Of a DNA stretch of 9,016 nt, positions 7,360-9,016 are shown piece after piece (position 1 is the stretch's first letter; each line of letters starts with the position of its first letter). Below the pieces are notes generated by a model. The model made no database searches and had not been told where the DNA came from. It was given only the letters and a program-made list of their open reading frames with translations. The DNA lies in NCBI GenBank assembly GCA_015478765.1, contig JADMKR010000265.1, positions 1 to 9,016 on the forward strand, given 5' to 3'. Position numbers and translations under genes: made by a program. Source of the stretch: Flavobacterium sp. (GTDB lineage: Bacteria; Bacteroidota; Bacteroidia; Flavobacteriales; Flavobacteriaceae).

Positions 7360-8208
7360 TCAGAATATCTTGCTTCTCATCTTGGCGAGCCGGTAGGATT
7401 TGATGAATGACGCCTGTTCCGGTGTGACCAACATGGGTGTTTTAGCCGATTTAGCTTTCAGGAAACCACGCACATAATCAAAAAACAGCAACGGACTTTT
7501 CTTCATCAGCGCCAACTTTGCCGATGCGATTAAGGCAATCCAAAAACCGTAGCCAAGCGTATAAAAAGCTTCTCCCTGCTTAAACCGCGCCGATTTATTG
7601 TAATTTTTCCCGGTCGGTTTTAAATGTTTTACTTTCAAATCTGACAGCGTGACCACTTCCCATCCACGGAATTTTGCCAATAGTTCGTCGACCGTATCCC
7701 AACCCATCGCTGGTTTTAGCGCGCCAATATCGTCAAAGCACCCGCGTCGGTATGCTTTAAATGCACCGCGTATATGATCTTTGTCGGTTAGGTTTTCAAG
7801 TACCCAATTTCCGTCCTTTTCAATATAGGCGAATCCGCCGACGATTCCCGCCCGTGGTTTGGATTCAAATTCAGAGATAATTCTCTCGAAATAATTGTCG
7901 GGTAAAATAAGATCGGCGTCGAGCTTGACGATAATGTCATAGCTTTCATTGAGTGAATCATATCCTTTCTGAAAAGCACGGATGACTTTGCTTCCCGGTA
8001 AATGTTCAACATCCGACAGGTGCGAAACCACTTTTATGCTTGGATGATTGGCGGCAAAATCGGCCAGGATTTGAGGCATACCATCGGTGGAATGATCATC
8101 GACGACGACGATTATCGAGGGCAGAGTCGTTTGCGCAAGCAGTGAATCCAGCGTCAAGCCGATAAATGCTTCCTCATTATGCGCCGGTATGATGACACAG
8201 TATGTCAT
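7360..8208 (-). CDS. family 2 glycosyltransferase
   Basis: A 282-residue GT-A fold glycosyltransferase. The N-terminus MTYCVIIPAHNEEAFIG is the first strand and nucleotide-binding loop of GT2 enzymes. VVVDDHSTDG (34-43) follows, the metal-binding DxD is Asp97-Ala-Asp99 in KLDADLILP, and GWDTVDE (169-175) contains the likely catalytic acidic residues. The C-terminal part (about 215-260) has one or two hydrophobic or amphipathic segments (GFWIALIASAKLALM, PLLFFDYV) that may contact the membrane. Donor and acceptor are unknown. The start at 8208 is preferred over an open ATG at 8307 because the GT2 fold begins there and the ATG overlaps the methyltransferase TGA by 4 bases (ATGA), the usual mark of coupled translation; the longer version would put 33 unrelated residues in front. 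Confidence 0.9.
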   Translation of the reverse strand: MTYCVIIPAHNEEAFIGLTLDSLLAQTTLPSIIVVVDDHSTDGMPQILADFAANHPSIKVVSHLSDVEHLPGSKVIRAFQKGYDSLNESYDIIVKLDADLILPDNYFERIISEFESKPRAGIVGGFAYIEKDGNWVLENLTDKDHIRGAFKAYRRGCFDDIGALKPAMGWDTVDELLAKFRGWEVVTLSDLKVKHLKPTGKNYNKSARFKQGEAFYTLGYGFWIALIASAKLALMKKSPLLFFDYVRGFLKAKSAKTPMLVTPEQASFIKSYRLAKMRSKIF

Positions 8209-8735
8209 GCAGTTGGTTTTATCTTTTCGGCATAGATCATATAATACCGATTCGTAAATTTGCGTAAAAGCGGGCGGATGCCGAATTTTCCCACCGGATG
8301 TGCCCACTTCTGACGGTCGATGATTTTCCAGCCTGTTTTTTCAAGTAGCCAGTCGAGTTGCCAGTCTTCAAATTCGTGGTAGTGCCTGTCCCAGGGATCG
8401 GTTTTGCTGCGATAAGCAGTGGCAAACCACAATCGCAATGGCACTGATATGAATATTTTATCGGCAGAGATCTCGGTAAGTACCGTGAACGGATTTAGCA
8501 GATGCTCAAAAATCTCGAAAGCGGTGACTGCTCCTGTGCGGTTTTGCAACGCCGATCGGTCATTGTCCAAATCTTCGCCACCCGTATTGAAAACAGTATA
8601 GCCATTTTGCTGTAAGATTTGCGAAAGCGGATTTGGCACTCCGAGATCCAGAATAGTCTCGGAAAGCGGTAAATGTTTTTTTACAAATTCCACTGTGCGG
8701 CGAAATCGTTCGGTGGGGTAGGTGTGCTCGTACAT
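8205..8735 (-). CDS. SAM-dependent methyltransferase
   Basis: A 176-residue class I methyltransferase-like protein. ETILDLGVPNPL (26-37) occupies the SAM-binding motif I position, but the usual glycine-rich loop is replaced by VPNPL. GGEDLDND (52-59) provides the acidic residues expected to hold the SAM ribose, AFEIFEHLLNP (72-82) matches the EVIEHL motif, and KIFISVPLR (93-101) fits a later strand. The C-terminal half is rich in Trp and His (WDRHYHEFEDWQLDWL). The substrate is unknown; pairing with a coupled glycosyltransferase suggests a sugar or lipid-linked acceptor. The start at 8735 is chosen because a -7 promoter element lies 13 bases upstream; an ATG at 8774 would fall upstream of that promoter. 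The protein is short for the class, so a partial fold or a small family is likely. Confidence 0.78.
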   Translation of the reverse strand: MYEHTYPTERFRRTVEFVKKHLPLSETILDLGVPNPLSQILQQNGYTVFNTGGEDLDNDRSALQNRTGAVTAFEIFEHLLNPFTVLTEISADKIFISVPLRLWFATAYRSKTDPWDRHYHEFEDWQLDWLLEKTGWKIIDRQKWAHPVGKFGIRPLLRKFTNRYYMIYAEKIKPTA

Positions 8736-8748
8736 AGGCGGGTTTGTG

Positions 8749-8756
8749 CAAATATA
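8749..8756 (-). promoter_or_regulatory. -7 promoter element for the methyltransferase-glycosyltransferase genes
   Basis: On the minus strand TATATTTG matches the Bacteroidota sigma factor -7 consensus TAnnTTTG exactly and lies 13 bases before the ATG at 8735. A TTG lies upstream at a spacing of 15 bases, shorter than the usual 17-23, so the -33 element is weak. Transcription would start about 5-8 bases further on, giving a leader of only about 5-10 bases. Confidence 0.6.
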
Positions 8757-8786
8757 ATCAAGATTTTTGGCCAATGCGGTTCTTTT

Positions 8787-8925
8787 AGCCCGGATGGCAG
8801 CGGAAAGACCACAGCATCATTGCCGAATTTTTGCAGCTGGCGCAGCGCGACCATCGGAAGCGCAGGTGACTGCTTGCAAAAATGGCGATGGGGCGCGGAC
8901 TTGCAGTGGACAGCCGGAAAAGCTC
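8787..8925 (-). repeat. GC-rich palindromic intergenic repeat (REP-like)
   Basis: This 139-base block begins directly after the stop codon of the ketoacyl synthase gene and is far richer in GC than its flanks. It contains a 9-bp perfect stem (ATTTTTGCA at 8827-8835 with TGCAAAAAT at 8875-8883) around a GC-rich loop, and outer ends AGCCCGG and CCGGAAAAGCT that can pair in part. On the minus strand it reads GAGCTTTTCCGGCTG next to the stop and ends in CCATCCGGGCT. This pattern resembles a dispersed intergenic repeat I recall from Flavobacterium genomes (AGCCC.GATGG.AGCGG ... GGAAAAGCTC); the likeness is from memory, not from a search. It may end transcription or stabilise the upstream mRNA. The small open frames crossing it are not genes. 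Confidence 0.55.
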
Positions 8926-9016
8926 CTAATATCGGTAAACGAATGCGTTGATATTCATGCCGGCACCAACCGATGCAAATAGCAGAATATCACCTTTTGA
9001 AAGTTTCTGATTCTCG
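8926..9016 (-). CDS. 3-oxoacyl-ACP synthase III-like protein, C-terminal end (partial)
   Basis: Reading leftward from base 9015, 29 codons end at TAG 8928-8926. The peptide KGDILLFASVGAGMNINAFVYRY matches the C-terminal strand pair of FabH-type ketoacyl-ACP synthases, where a GD.(I/V)L....GAG motif precedes the final strand. The active-site residues lie outside the window, so catalytic function cannot be judged; the FASVGAGMN variant suggests a FabH-like paralogue rather than the housekeeping enzyme. The family condenses an acyl-CoA with malonyl-ACP to begin fatty acid or polyketide chains. The palindromic repeat follows its stop at once, and the methyltransferase has its own promoter, so the two are probably separate transcripts. 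Confidence 0.66.
   Translation of the reverse strand, partial: ENQKLSKGDILLFASVGAGMNINAFVYRY

Noticed and set aside
8208..8307. Upstream start for the glycosyltransferase giving 33 extra residues
   Set aside because: The GT2 fold begins at MTYCVIIPAHNEE; the extra part is the methyltransferase C-terminus read in another frame.
8673..8982. Plus-strand open frames of 92 and 71 codons across the right edge
   Set aside because: They cross the methyltransferase start, the palindromic repeat and the FabH-like C-terminus in antisense and have no protein-like composition; GC-rich sequence keeps them open.

Overview
The window looks like a chromosomal segment of a Bacteroidota bacterium, most likely a Flavobacteriaceae member close to Flavobacterium. 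The evidence is a large secreted protein with a type IX secretion (T9SS) type B sorting domain, a perfect Bacteroidota -7 promoter element (TAnnTTTG), a general lack of Shine-Dalgarno sequences before the start codons, moderate GC content, and MlaE/MlaF genes with no MCE gene beside them. The assignment rests on motif recognition only; no database search was run.

Left half, plus strand. A short partial reading frame at the left edge could be the C-terminus of a membrane protein. After it comes a tight cluster with gaps of 11 and 10 bases: a short-chain dehydrogenase/reductase (129-806), an SprT-like zinc metalloprotease (818-1420) and mannose-1-phosphate guanylyltransferase (1431-2498). Next, 47 bases on, is a 3.2-kb gene (2546-5767) for an exported surface protein. 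It has a signal peptide, eleven extracellular beta-type modules of about 77-105 residues, and a T9SS sorting domain. From the second module on, each module carries exactly two cysteines, a strikingly regular pattern.

Right half, minus strand, transcribed toward the left. From upstream to downstream: the last 29 codons of a FabH-like ketoacyl-ACP synthase III, a GC-rich palindromic element resembling a dispersed flavobacterial intergenic repeat, a SAM-dependent methyltransferase with its own near-leaderless promoter, a family 2 glycosyltransferase overlapping it by 4 bases (ATGA), then the permease MlaE and the ATPase MlaF, which overlap by 1 base (TAATG). The MlaF gene and the surface-protein gene converge with only 3 bases between their stop codons, inside a region that holds a 10-bp perfect inverted repeat.

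How they work together. Most of the window serves the cell envelope: GDP-mannose supply, glycosyl and methyl transfer, acyl-chain condensation, phospholipid trafficking by MlaEF, and a secreted adhesin-like protein. No mobile element, CRISPR array, tRNA or rRNA was seen. I found no convincing complete new system. The items most worth a second look are the cysteine-phased repeat protein, the palindromic repeat, the promoter that fixes the methyltransferase start, and the very tight convergent junction.
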